In this document: positions 10,279 through 21,186 of the stretch, piece after piece
Layout of the letters: each line of letters opens with the position of its first letter
Position numbering within the stretch: position 1 is the first letter of the stretch
Origin: Crotalaria pallida
Lineage: Eukaryota; Streptophyta; Magnoliopsida; Fabales; Fabaceae
DNA length: 64,000 nt
Direction of reading: 5' to 3'
Assembly (NCBI GenBank): GCA_037953625.1
Contig: CM075649.1
Location: forward strand, 97,221,290 to 97,285,289
Notes under the pieces: generated by a model
Told to the model about the DNA's origin: nothing
The model's input: the letters and a program-made list of their open reading frames with translations, nothing else
Database searches by the model: none
Made by a program: the position numbers and the translations under genes

Positions 10279-11511
10279 ATGGTAGAAACGCGAGGAAACG
10301 CAACATCGCGTGGCGCAAACCGCCATGCAGGGCGAAACCATCAGAATTTGCAAGAAGGCAGTGGCGACAACGGCGGAGATCTCGATGGGAGAAACCCTCC
10401 ACATCCCAGCATGCCATCAGTAAGACAAATTCCAGCCCGGAGCCACCACTCCGTTCCAGCTCGCACGCACAGTGGTCCTTACACCGTCTATTCCAGGCAA
10501 ACAAACCCCCAGAACCAAAATTCTCTTAACCCCAATCATGCCCAAAACCATGGATCAGGCCGATCCATCGACGCTCGTGTTTCTGGAGATGATAGAGATC
10601 ACTCCCGTGGTCAAAGGGAGAGCCAGTTGGAAGAAATCATTAAGCAACAAGCTAAGATCCTAGAACAACAGGGAAAGGCCATCGCCGATCTCCAACAGCT
10701 CCATATGCAGGCGGTGGCCGGAGGGGTGTTAGCAACTCAGCTGATCCCCCACCCAACCACCACTCTACCTCCACCACCCCCCATAAACCCAATCTTAGAG
10801 GACACATATGAAACCGACCACACTGCTCATCCTGGCCATCCCTTCACTCCGAGAATCATGGCATACGAGACACCCTCAGCCTTTCTCGGCCCAACGAGTG
10901 TTTCCAAATATAACGGGTTAACCGACCCTTTGGAGCATATCTTGTCTTTTGAAGGAGCTATGAACTTTTACGACGGTGGAGACATGATGAAATGCAGAGC
11001 TTTTTCCATGACTCTCCAACCACCCGTCTTAAGGTGGTACTCAGCCTTGCCCAGGAACTCTATTAACTCCTGGGCAGAGATGAAGAGAGTTTTTCTGAAC
11101 AGGTACACCGCTAGTTGCGTCCAGCCGAAGTCCGACCACGCGCTAGCGGGCGTTATGCAGCAGACCGAAGAGCCGTTACGGGAATATCTCTCACGTTTCC
11201 ATTCGGAGGCAGGGACCGTGCCTAACTTAGAACCAAGCTTTGCAGTCTTTCTCTTCACTCAGGGTCTCCGAAACGGAGATTTCAAAAATTCACTTGTGGG
11301 CAAACCGCCGAGGGATATGGCGGAGCTAAGACATCGATCTACTAAGTTCATAAACTTAGAAGAATTCAGCAAATGGCAAAGAAACAGAGACAGAGGCGAG
11401 CGGGGAGAGCCATCCTCCCAGGGGAGATCAAGAAGAGACGAGAGAAGGGATGACCGAAGGGAAGATCAAAGGAGGGGACCCCGGGGGGAAAGGAGATTTG
11501 GACCTCCCTGA
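10279..11511 (+). pseudogene. Tat gag, ends at a nonsense codon
   Basis: This is the gag precursor that forms the particle. The open frame extends back to 10216, inside the LTR and primer site, so I take the ATG at 10279 (MVETRG...) as the start. The N-terminal ~110 residues are polar and Gln/Asn/His-rich. A coiled-coil-like stretch follows, then the retrotransposon gag domain (from about residue 200, with a RWYSALPRNSINSW motif and an EYLSRFH motif). The C-terminus is Arg-rich. The frame ends at TGA 11509-11511; the next 33 codons remain in the same frame and lead into pol after a TAA at 11596-11598. Gag and pol were therefore probably one polyprotein. Confidence 0.85.
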
Positions 11512-11610
11512 GGGAAATTCGAGCAATACACCCCTCTCACAGTCCCAAGAAGCCAAATTCTGCAGGAAACAATGCAGACTGACCTCCGAGCAATATAAAG
11601 ACCACCCCCC

Positions 11611-14600
11611 TTGAAGAGAAGCCAGCGGCAAGATCGCTCCAAATTTTGCTCGTATCATGGTGGGTATGGGCACACGACAGATGAATGCACTTGGCTCAGG
11701 GATGTGATCGAGCAGTTAATCAGGGACGACAAGTTACAGCAGTATGTCCGGGAAGCACTTGACCGACATACTCGAAGAAGAACTCCATCCCCTGACAGGA
11801 ATGGTCGGCCGTCAACCAGGCAAGCCGATCAAAACACTAACCAACAACAACCAACCAATCAGCAGCGAGTGGCCATGGTAGAGGTTGCCACGACGGATCA
11901 ATCCCCACAAAACCTACGGGTCAACACCATTGCTGGAGGTTTTGCGGGAGGAGGAGAGAAACGGTCCGACAGAAAGAAATATATCAATCAAGTCCTTGCA
12001 GTTCACAACCATCCAATCCGAAAGAGAACCACAAGAAGTATTCCCATTAGCTTTTCTGATGATGATCTTGAAGGGGTGATCCCGGGTCATAACGACCCTA
12101 TGGTCATCACTGCTTTGATCGGTAATTACGAGGTTGCCAGGGTATTCGTCGATCAGGGTAGCTCGGCAGATATCATGTTCCTAAACCTTTTCGAAGCACT
12201 AAAATTAAAAAACTCGGACCTGACCCCCTTCGAGGGAAAGCTGATCAGCTTTACTGGGGATGCAGTGGTTCCCAAGGGACACATCCAGCTGCCAGTGACC
12301 CTCGGGAACCACCCTTCGGCGAGAACCGAGATTATCAAGTTCCTTGTAGTCGATTGCCCTTCAGCATACAATGCCATCCTCGGCAGGACATGCTTGCAGG
12401 CCTTCGGCGCGGTCGTGTCAACGGTCCATCTGGCTATGAAGTTTGAAGGTACTGACAGGACTGTAGTTACCATCCGAGCCGAGCAGGAGAAGGCTCGACT
12501 GTGTTACAATGCCAGTTTGGCAAAGATCAAGATTCCAGAACAAATCCAGCCAACGTTAAGTTTGAACAAGGGAAGTGTACTCTTGACGAATCTAGATGTT
12601 AGGTCCGATTTGGATGATTCAAGACCTACCCCTGAAGGAGAGTGGGAGTTCATTGTTTTGGATGAAAAACTACCAGACAGAAGAGTGAAACTAGGAACCA
12701 ACCTTCCAGAAGAAATACGAGCAGAAATGCTCGAGCTTTTAAAGAAGAATAAAGATCTTTTCGCTTGGACCTCGGCAGACATGCCGGGGATTGATCCGAA
12801 CTTGATCTGTCATCGGCTCAGTGTTTATCCGACCGCCAAACCGGTCGCCCAAAAGAAGAGAAGGGTTGGCACCGAAAAGGCGGTAGTGATAGAGCAAAAG
12901 GTATCCGAGCTCCTTTCCGCCGGGTTCATAAGGGAGGTTAGCTACTCGGAATGGCTCTCAACCACCGTTCTGGTCAAGAAATCGAATGGGAAGTGGCGCA
13001 TGTGCGTCGACTATACCGATTTGAACAAAGCATGCCCAAAGGACCAGTACCCCCTCCTCATCATTGACAAATTAGTGGACAACTCATCTGGCTACCAACT
13101 CTTATCTTTCATGGATGCATACTCAGGATATAATCAAATCCCGATGTACCCTCCTGATCAGGAGAAAACGACCTTCATCACTGAAAGGGCAACTTACTGC
13201 TACACGGTAATGCCTTTCGGGTTGAAAAACGCTGGCGCAACCTACCAGCGTATGATGAACAAGGTCTTCTCGGGAATGATCGGACCTACTCTTGAGGTGT
13301 ACATTGATGATATGATAGCTAAGAGTAAGAAGAAGGAGGACCATCCTCGGGACCTCGTGGCTATTTTTCATAGAATCAGAAAAGTTAACATGCGCCTGAA
13401 CCCTGATAAGTGTACCTTTGGGGTCCCAGCCGGGACCTTTTTAGGTTTCATGATCTCGGAGAGGGGGATCGAGGCCAACCCGGAGAAATGTCAAGCTATC
13501 CTGAACATGCACAGCCCATCTAATGTCAAAGAAGTTCAAAGGCTAACTGGTCGGATGGCGGCCCTCTCCAGATTTCTCCCTCAAGTAGCCAAGAAAGCTT
13601 TACCATGGTACCAGTTACTCAGAAAAAACAAGAACTTCCATTGGAACGACTCTTGCGAACAAGCGTTTACAGAGCTCAAGCAATACCTCTCGGCCCCTCC
13701 CGTCCTCACCAGTCCTCGGGAAGGGGAAACTTTGTTTTTGTATTTGTCCGTAAGTGAAACATCTGTTAGCTCGGTTTTGGTCAGAGACGACTCGGGAACC
13801 GAGCGTCCCATCTACTTTGTCAGCAAGGCCCTCCAGGGGCCTGAGATAAGATATTCCAGAATTGAAAAACTCGCCTTTGCTTTGGTGATTGCTGCTAGGA
13901 GACTCCGGCAGTACTTTCAGAACCACCCCGTAGTACGCAGAACAACTCAGCCAATCAGGCAGGTCCTCAACCGACCAGACTTGGCTGGAAGGATGGTGTC
14001 GTGGTCTGTTGAACTATCTGAGTTCGACATCACCTACGAGCCAAGAAAAACTCTCAAGTCCCAGATTTTAGCAGATTTTGTTTCAGAGCTATCAGATTCT
14101 ACTTATTCCAACCCCTCCCAGCCATGGAAAATTTATGTTGATGGCTCCAGCCACAATAAGGGGGCAGGAGCAGGGATAATCCTTGAAAACGCAGCTGGCA
14201 TTTGTGTGGAGTACTCCCTCAAGTTCGACTTCCCCACCTCGAACACCCAAGCAGAGTACGAAGCGGTGACAGCCGGCTTGCGCATGGCCCATCAAATGGG
14301 GGCGTCAGAAATTGAAGTTTTCAGTGATTCCCAGCTAGTTGTATCTCAAATCAAAGGTGAATTCCAAGCCAAAGAGCCAATCCTTCAGAGATATCTAGAA
14401 CAAGTCAAAGCTCTCACAGATCTTTTTCCCCAATTCTCCATCACCCACATCCCTAGGTCTTCTAACAGCCGTGCAGATATCCTGTCAAAGCTCGCCAGTA
14501 CTAAAGGACCAGAGAACAACAAAACCCTAATCCAAGAAACTGTTCACCAGCCGAGTGTTATCTTGGTTGTGTCTCTAACCACCAGCTGGATGGACCCCAT

Positions 14601-14904
14601 TAAGCAGTATCTCCAGTTCCAAATCCTACCTACCGACTCCTCCCAAGGAAAGAAGGTAGTAAGACAAGCGGCTCAATACACCATGGTCGGCAACATTTTG
14701 TACAAACGGGGAACAGACTCCCCAATGCTAAGGTGTCTGGACCGAGCGGAAGCTGATCTGGTACTAGCCGAGGTTCATGAAGGAATCTCGAGCCACCATA
14801 TGGGTGCGAAGGCATTGGCTCGCAAAGTGCTCCGAGCGGGCTACTACTGGCCTACACTCCTCAGCGACGCCTCGGAACATGTTAAAAAGTGCGATTCCTG
14901 TTAG
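11611..14904 (+). pseudogene. Tat pol: protease, RT, two RNase H domains, integrase N-terminus
   Basis: The frame of 1097 codons is in phase with gag. In order it shows: a zinc-knuckle-like CSYHGGYGHTTDEC (residue ~13); protease with the DQGSSADI active-site signature (~180); reverse transcriptase with CVDYTDLNKACPKDQYPL (~465) and the catalytic YIDDM (~563); a weak first RNase H; and a second RNase H beginning YVDGSSHNKGAGAG (~842) with later acidic residues (QAEYEA, FSDSQL). Last is the integrase zinc finger (HEG...HHMG...CDSC). It stops at TAG 14902-14904 in the middle of integrase. Products would act in cytoplasmic virus-like particles. The first codon is arbitrary because the true start is in gag. 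Confidence 0.92.
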
Positions 14905-14982
14905 TTCCATGGAAATGTTTTTCAACGCCCCCCAACGAAGCTACATTCCATGATTGCACCATGGCCCTTCTATTAGTGGGGC

Positions 14983-15822
14983 ATGGACATCATAGGAAAA
15001 TTCAAAACAGCCCCGGGGCAGCTAAAATTTGTAGTGGTCGCAGTTGACTATTTCACAAAGTGGATTGAGGCCGAGGCGTTGGCTACAATCTCCTCCGCCA
15101 AAATTCAAAAGTTCTTTCTCAGACAAATCATCACCCGTTTCGGTGTCCCACACACCCTGGTCACCGACAACGGTACCCAATTCACTGCTAAGGTTTTCCA
15201 AGAACTTGTCAACCACTTCCATATTAGCCATCACTTCTCATCCGTCGAGCATCCGCAAACCAATGGACAGGCTGAAGCTGCGAACAAAACCATCATCGAC
15301 GGTTTGAAGAAAAGATTGTTGGATGCCGAGGGTTCATGGGCTGACCTCCTTCCCGAGGTATTATGGTCAATCAGAACGACCATACACACCTCAACAGGAG
15401 AAACCCCGTTCCGACTAACCTACGGTTGTGACGCTTTGTTACCTATTGAAACTCGGATCCCTACCTTCCGTATATCCGAGCGACCAATAGAAGTAAACGA
15501 TGATTTGTTAAAGGAAGAATTAACCCTCAGCGAGGAAATCCAATCCCTAGCCTCGGAACGAGAGAAAAAAGCTAAGGAAAGACAATCCCGAGAGTACAAC
15601 AAATGGGTGGTTCCGAGGAGTTTTGCTGTGGGAGACCTGGTCCTTAGACGAGCTGACATTGGATTGAAAAATTCAAGAGAAGGGAAGTTGGCTAAGAACT
15701 GGGAAGGTCCCTACCGAGTGATCTCGAAGACAGGCTCGGGGGCCTACAGACTTGAAACACTAACCAACCAACAGTTGAACAACTCCTGGAACGCCACCAA
15801 GCTCAAACCATACTATAGCTAA
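14983..15822 (+). pseudogene. Tat integrase core and C-terminus
   Basis: This continues pol in the same frame after two nonsense codons (TAG at 14902-14904 and 14974-14976). The catalytic triad is visible: VAVDYFTKW, VTDNGTQF, and GQAEAANK with its glutamate. The C-terminal SH3-like part includes GDLVLRRADI and a WEGPYRV motif, and ends at TAG 15820-15822 without a chromodomain. The ATG at 14983 is internal methionine (WGMDI), not a start. Integrase would join the cDNA to chromosomal DNA; this copy can no longer make it. Confidence 0.9.
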
Positions 15823-16356
15823 ATGGGAGCCACAACACTGTCTGCAAAGATGAAATTTTATCATTTTAAATTCCTGTCATTTATCTTTAACATGATCTTA
15901 ATTATCCTTTTTTTGTATTTGACTCCTGTTTACAAACGGATCAAGGAAATTCGATGAAGCTTTTAAATTCTCGTATTCTCTTACTGTTAACGTACTATCC
16001 ATTTCCCCTCGGCTCGCCACCGAGGCGAACTTGGATGTTTATGCATGACCTTCTAACAAGGACATATAAACTAACAATTGCAAGTACTTTAATGAGATGC
16101 CCGGCCAAAAACTAAAAACAGTTTCGTAGTGCCGAGGACCGAGGATCCCACCTAGGCTATAGGTCGGAGATTCGAAATCTAAAACAACAGTTTATGACGA
16201 GATAAAACACAATACTAGATCATAAAGAACAGAATAAGATTCGCTTCTTACAAGAACAATGTTGCAAAATAAAAAAAAAAGTCTTCTTACAAGAACAGAA
16301 TAAGTTCAAATTACCAAATTACACAGCAAAATACAGCAAAATACATCTCCAGGGAG
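15823..16356 (+). other. Tat spacer between pol and antisense gene
   Basis: No coding capacity is visible. The two transcription units converge here, with pol ending at 15822 and the antisense gene at 16357. There is an A-rich tract near 16268-16280 and a GCCGAGGACCGAGGATCC phrase near 16130. The spacer may hold both 3' ends; no clear signal is identified. Confidence 0.6.
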
Positions 16357-17581
16357 TTAATCCTCGTCTTCGGACAAGGCAATGGATGACCCATCAAAGT
16401 CTTCTTCACTTTGCTCCAACTCCAGGGGGTTCGGCAGGTTAGGTGCTGATAAATCCACTTCAGCATCATCACGATAATCGATCATCCGATCACCATCAAC
16501 CCCATAATATGGGCTAGTCCCAACCACTCGGATTCCAGGGTTCAAGAGCATTAACTGTTTGACAGCATTCACAAAAGAGTCGACAACACCATGATCCCAG
16601 TTGAAGTGGTTCTTGCAAGCCAGTACCTTATGCTTCAAAGCCTTCCGACGAGTTTTGATCAACTCCCTCTGCACTTCACCCAGTTCCCCTTGTAACCTAG
16701 TCACTTCCGCCTCCGACCTCGTTAAACGACCAGCAACACCTTCTAGCTCGTTAACCCTTTGACAAGCTTCAGTCAGCTTCGCCTGGGCCGCCTGCAGCAA
16801 CCTTCCTTTCTCAGCATCCTTTCCAACCGTATCCTCCAGAGCCTTTAGAGCAGTCTCCCGAGCTCTCTCCGAAGCGTCAAATCTTCTTTGAAGCTCGACG
16901 TTTGCCTCCGTTAGAGCTCGGAGATTTGCCTCACTTTCCTTCACTTGGCTTAGCAGATTCTTAGTTTCAGCAGCAGCAGCTTTCCTCTTCTCTTTCTCAG
17001 CCGACGAGAGGGTGGCACTGATGTCTTCCGCATTTTTGCTTAAATGAAACATATAGCTGGCGGCCCTCAGCATGTTTCGGCCCAAAAGGTCACAATGGCA
17101 CCTTAAGGTGCTTGCCGTCTGATCCGACAACCTTTTTTCATCGTTCGGCGTATAAACCAAGCCGATGAATTTCTCATTTAGCTTCCTAGCCCAAACACTC
17201 TCCTCGTCCGGGTCAGACAAATCGAACCACAGATTGGTCCTTTGAAGGTCGGCAACCTTCGCCTTCACCACCTCCACAGCCTTGCCTTTGCCTTTATCCA
17301 ACTTAGCCCTTTTGGCAAGAGGCACCCGATCCTCTTCATCCTCCTTTCCTTCCACTTGCACCAGCGGGATTCCAGTAGCTATTTCCCCCCCCCCTTTGTC
17401 GGTGAAGGACGAACAACCTGCACCACCTCGACCTCGGAGGGACAAGTTTCGGCGACAGTCACCGAGCGAGTGGCTTCCGAGGACATGTCTCCACTCCGAG
17501 AACCACTTGACCCAGCAGCCGCCTTTGCTTTAGCAAGTTCCTTTATACGAGAAACAACCTTGTTTTCCTTAGCCATTTTTT
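16357..17581 (-). pseudogene. Antisense transposon ORF, second exon (frameshifted)
   Basis: Reading on the minus strand from 17581, the frame opens with MAKENKVVSRIKEL (from 17576). It runs in one frame to a run of ten G (plus-strand C at 17385-17394), then continues in another frame to the stop at 16357. One extra G in that run would restore a single frame, so this is either a homopolymer slip or a sequencing error. The product has a Lys-rich segment (AKLDKGKGKA), then a long Ala/Glu/Leu/Lys coiled coil (about 16640-17000) and an acidic C-terminus. The function of such antisense ORFs in Tat elements is unknown. Joined to the first exon it resembles plant putative gypsy-type transposon proteins. 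Confidence 0.7.
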
Positions 17582-17631
17582 CTGCAAAACCAAGAATCCA
17601 AATGTTAAAAAAAAAAAAAAAAAAAATTTAC
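17582..17631 (-). other. Candidate 50-bp GT-AG intron in antisense gene
   Basis: On the minus strand the donor is GCTTG|GTAAATTT and the acceptor is GGTTTTGCAG|AAAAAATGG. A run of 20 T provides the polypyrimidine tract. Removing 17582-17631 fuses the upstream frame exactly in phase with MAKENK. At 50 bp it is shorter than usual plant introns, though the T run may have contracted. Confidence 0.55.
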
Positions 17632-18868
17632 CAAGCTCGGCTTTTATAAGCTGCTGGGGAAAAAGAATGATCTTCTTGATATCTACTGGACCATTCCGTC
17701 TAAGATAGGAAAAGAAGGTATCACAAGTGATCCTCTCGGCTACAGATAGCTCGGACTCGTATTGATACTGATAAAGTTTGGGATTGCGGTTAAAAAACTC
17801 GGGTGACCAAGACAACGGAAACCGAGGCTGATCACCCTCCATAAACCAACAGTCCCCGTTTCCGATGAATTGATACTTAAAGTATAAAGGCTTAAAAGTC
17901 TTCCATGAATCTGTGAATTTATCGAAGAGGGCATGTCCGTTGCGTGCTTTCAACGACACCCACAATCTTTGGCGCGACCCCTTCTCGAAGATGTTCACTT
18001 GCGGTATATACAACCATAGAAACGCTCGGAGCGAGCAAGTCAACTTTTGAGCTTCGCAAAACTTTTGAAAGGCTCGGATGAAGGCCCAACCGCTAGGATG
18101 TAGTTGGGTAGGAGCCAAGCGTAACCGACGCAACAGCTCTATTTCTATTTCAGTAAAGGGCAACTTCACCCCCAGCCGAATGACAACTTCTTCATACATG
18201 AAAAACTCTTTGCGATCCGCGGCGATCGCCGTACACACTCGGTCGTTGGCTGCCGGTGAGCTTATTGCATAAGATGTCCCAGTTTTATCCGTGGGGCAGG
18301 GGAGTATGTGGGCTCGGATATGACTTAGATTACTGTTGACCAAAGCCGACGGGGTTCCAAGCACCTCCAAATCAACCCAGTCATAATCTACAGAGTTCGG
18401 AGGCACAAGGAACTCCTGAGGATGTGTGATGCACCTTCGAACCATACCTGGGGAAAGGGAATACTCGGCATCAGAATCTATAAAATCACGATTTTTAAAC
18501 AACCTAGCCTTAGGTTTATTAGTCCTATAGCCGAGCCTGCTACACCTTCCCCTAACCCTAACAGCTTTTCCCCAGAAGGGTTTCTCCCAGGAACGGTTCG
18601 AAGGGCGGCGGGATAGTTGGGCCCGCTCTTCCGCCGCTTGATACAACAGTTTCCTACCTTCCTCCTCCTCGGGGTTCCGAGGGTAATCCACTGATAGTGG
18701 TACTTCGGCCATCGGATCTACCATGCGATGGCGGAAGGGTGAGGGCAGAAAGTCCAGCACCTCTAGATCGGAAGACGAAGAAGAAGAAGAAGAAGAGGAA
18801 GAATCCTCAAGATCACTCAAACCCAGAATCCTAGACCACTCCTCATACTGAAGCCAATTAATACTCAT
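17632..18868 (-). CDS. Antisense transposon ORF, first exon (Transposase_28-like)
   Basis: The open frame reaches back to 19066, but the part before MSINWLQYEEW is hydrophobic and low-complexity, so I choose the ATG at 18868. A poly-Ser tract encoded by a GAA/GAG-type repeat comes early, then a basic region (KAVRVRGRCSRLGYR). The central domain is diagnostic: GVKLPFTEIEIELLRRLRLA followed by PTQLHPSGWAF. This matches the pattern of the plant family annotated as putative gypsy-type transposon (PF04195). The role is unknown; extra antisense ORFs are known in Tat elements. The exon would end at 17632 by splicing; unspliced, it reads on into poly-Phe encoded by the T run. Confidence 0.7.
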
Positions 18869-19538
18869 AATGAAATCTAAACTTACCCAGAAATAAGCCC
18901 AGAAAACTAAAACACAGGAACAAAATCTGCAACCAAAAACCCAGAACCTACGGAGAATATGATTCAGCAGAGAAGGAAAGAAAAGCGAAAAACAGGAACA
19001 GAAGAAGAAAATCAAAATACCTGAGAATTGGAGATGAGAACTGGCACGAACGAACTGGGGAATCAAGAACAGAAGAATAATGGCGTAGGGAAATTATAAT
19101 CCAAAAGCCAATGAGACGAACTTCAGAGAGAAGAAGTGTCAGAAGTCTGAGTTTGAAGGAAAGTATGAAAAAAGGAGGAAAAGAGTAGTTGAAGGGGTGG
19201 TTTCCCCCCACGTTTGAAAATTTGGGCCTAATCACAAAAGCCCAACAGCCTACATCGCGCCACTAAAAGGACACGTGGCGCACAACTAATGGAAAGAAGC
19301 ATCTCGAAAACCCAAAAGGCAGCATGCACCATCATGACCCCTCTGACACAAGGCAGCACGTGTCATAGAAGGACATCCAAACGTCCTTTCAGTCAGTCAA
19401 TGGGACAGCGAGGCAGGGTGAGCTGTCCTGAACTCATTATCCCCTACCGAGCTTAACCCTCGACACCTTGAAGGTCACATACGAAGAACTCTCAGCTCGG
19501 CTCAAGACTCGAAAAGTCTTACCGAGCTAAGGGGCTTA
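18869..19538 (-). promoter_or_regulatory. Upstream region of antisense gene and Tat polypurine tract
   Basis: Between the antisense ORF and the 3' LTR there are two G-box cores, CACGTG, at 19272-19277 and 19357-19362. A TATA-like TATAATTT lies on the minus strand near 19095. These are candidate promoter elements for the antisense gene. A short polypurine tract, AAGGGGCT (19529-19536), just precedes the 3' LTR and would prime plus-strand synthesis. Confidence 0.5.
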
Positions 19539-20078
19539 TGTGGTAGACTGACCCTCGGTCTACCCTAAAACGCCCTCGGCCGACTAGAATACTCACTGGC
19601 CGACCAGAATTCTCATTCTGCCGGGTCACGCATCTTTGGGCCGAGCACATGCCATAGGACCCACCCTAACGACTCTGGACCGAGTACAGGGACCTCTTCC
19701 CTTAAAGAGTCCAAGCTAAGGGCGCGTGAGCCTAGCTCACCAACCAGATAAGACTAACCGCTAACAGGATAAGGATGAATGACTCATCCCTTATCCTATA
19801 AAGGGACACGTCAGCCCTACTGGACCTCCGTACAGGCCCATAGGGTACAACACCGCTCCCCCTATAAATAGCTGTCTCCAGCTAGGGGCTCAGGTACGTT
19901 TTTTCTCCCTAATCATACACTAGCACACACTCGTGATTAGGGAAACCCTAGTTATCCCAACTGGATAGCTAGCATACCAACAAAATCACACAGTAACATC
20001 ATACCGTATTCTAGCTCTTAGGTCTTCCATACCCTTGAGCTAGGGTTATACTCTGAACATTGTGTCTAGGACATTACA
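19539..20078 (+). repeat. Tat 3' LTR
   Basis: This 540-bp copy of 9693-10232 differs at about three sites (one in the terminal hairpin). It ends GACATTACA, followed by the CAAGG duplication. Confidence 0.95.
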
Positions 20079-20083
20079 CAAGG

Positions 20084-21184
20084 TGTTGAGGTTTGGTTCT
20101 CCTCCTCCCTCAATTCGGTCTCACTCTCTCACTTTCTTCACCAAGAGTTTGATGATTCTCTTGGTATTTTGTGTTTGGCTTAGGAAAAGAATGGAAACAA
20201 GGAAAGTGTTTGTGTTTGGATCACTCTTTCTTCCTCACGGTTTGGTGTTGATGTTGGTGGGTGTGGGTTTGCTTGGAATGAGAAATGAAGATGAGAAGAA
20301 ATGGAATGAACTCACTCACACACACGGTTTGGTCCCTTTTCTTTGAGTTCTACTTTTTCCTATTTGCCAAGAAGGGTTTGCATGGGGGGTTGGTTTGCAA
20401 TGCTTAAGGGTTAAGTCTAAAAACTTGGTGACCAAGTCTTTCTCTCAAGGCCCTCACGGCCTCCCCCTTCTTTCCCTCCTTTCCTTCACTTTTTTCTTCT
20501 CTTTGGTCATGCTTATGTCATGGTGGTGATGTCATTGTGTTGACTAAAAGGGCATGCTACTTGGAAACCATGCAAATGAGCTTGGTGGCCAAGCCATGCA
20601 TCTAAATTCGGCCACATGGAGCCCTTGGGTGATTAGATTAGCTAATTAGGTTTAAGGCACTAATTAAGGTTCTAATCATGATTAGGGTTGGATTAGGTTA
20701 ATTAATCTAGGTTTAGTCCACTAATCCTTAGTGATTAGGGCTTAATCAAGGATTAAGGTGTTAATCAAAACTTAATCATGGGATTAAGGAAAACTAATTT
20801 TGGGTTTACTCACTAATCAAATGGTTTTAGGGTTTGAGAGAATGATTAAGCACTTAATCGAAGATCAAGAGCTCGATTAGGGTTTCACTCCTCGATTAGG
20901 ACATCGATTAGGGTTTCTAAAGGTGATTTGGACTTGATTCTTTGAAACTTAGAAAAATAATTTCCATCTTAAACCATAAAATCATAGAACCGATTAAGAA
21001 AACAAAATCTTATTCAACCACAATCAATCAAGCATACAAGGTCACACACATAAGCAATCCGAATTTCAAACATAGGAACTCATCATGAACTCAAAACTCT
21101 TTCAAATCAATTCTTTAATTAATCCGGTTAAAACAATTTTCTTAATTAGGGACTTTCAGAAGTGAGTCAAATGGCAGGCGTTAT
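20084..21184 (-). repeat. Family-A gypsy LTR, third segment
   Basis: The LTR resumes after the Tat element and aligns with 36815-37929 and 57525-58644. It ends in GTCAAATGGCAGGCGTTA, close to the intact family end GTCAAATGGCAGATGTTACA. The last bases are lost at the junction with Gypsy-2. The 20640-20916 part is rich in CTAATTA/GATTAGG words and telo-box-like TTAGGGTTT. No gene is seen. Confidence 0.85.
20825..20916 (-). promoter_or_regulatory. Telo-box-like cluster in family-A LTR
   Basis: TTAGGGTTT (AAACCCTAA in element sense) occurs near 20827, 20877 and 20907. The equivalent clusters are at 37591-37679 and about 58301-58391 in the Gypsy-1 LTRs. It lies at the 5' (U3) end of the LTR in element sense. 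Confidence 0.55.
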
Positions 21185-21186
21185 AA

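Larger units (their letters stand above)
9693..20078 (+). mobile_element. Tat-type Ty3/gypsy element with antisense gene
   Basis: LTRs at 9693-10232 and 19539-20078 (540 bp each, TGTGGTAGAC...GACATTACA) differ at about three sites. A CAAGG duplication lies at 9688-9692 and 20079-20083. Gag-pol on the plus strand has a second, acquired-type RNase H after the first, and no chromodomain, both marks of the Tat lineage. About 3.7 kb lies between pol and the 3' LTR and holds an antisense ORF pair related to the Transposase_28 (putative gypsy-type transposon) family. All enzymes are recognisable, but four in-frame stops break gag-pol. Confidence 0.95.

Noticed and set aside
14983..15822. Independent integrase gene starting at ATG 14983
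   Set aside because: The ATG is an internal methionine in phase with the upstream pol; only nonsense codons separate them.
17607..17626. Poly(A) tail of a retroposed gene
   Set aside because: The A20 run lies within the antisense gene as a T-rich intron tract and has no retroposition duplication.
20062..20346. 94-codon ORF across the Tat 3' LTR edge
   Set aside because: It joins Tat LTR and host LTR sequence, so it is a chance product of the insertion.
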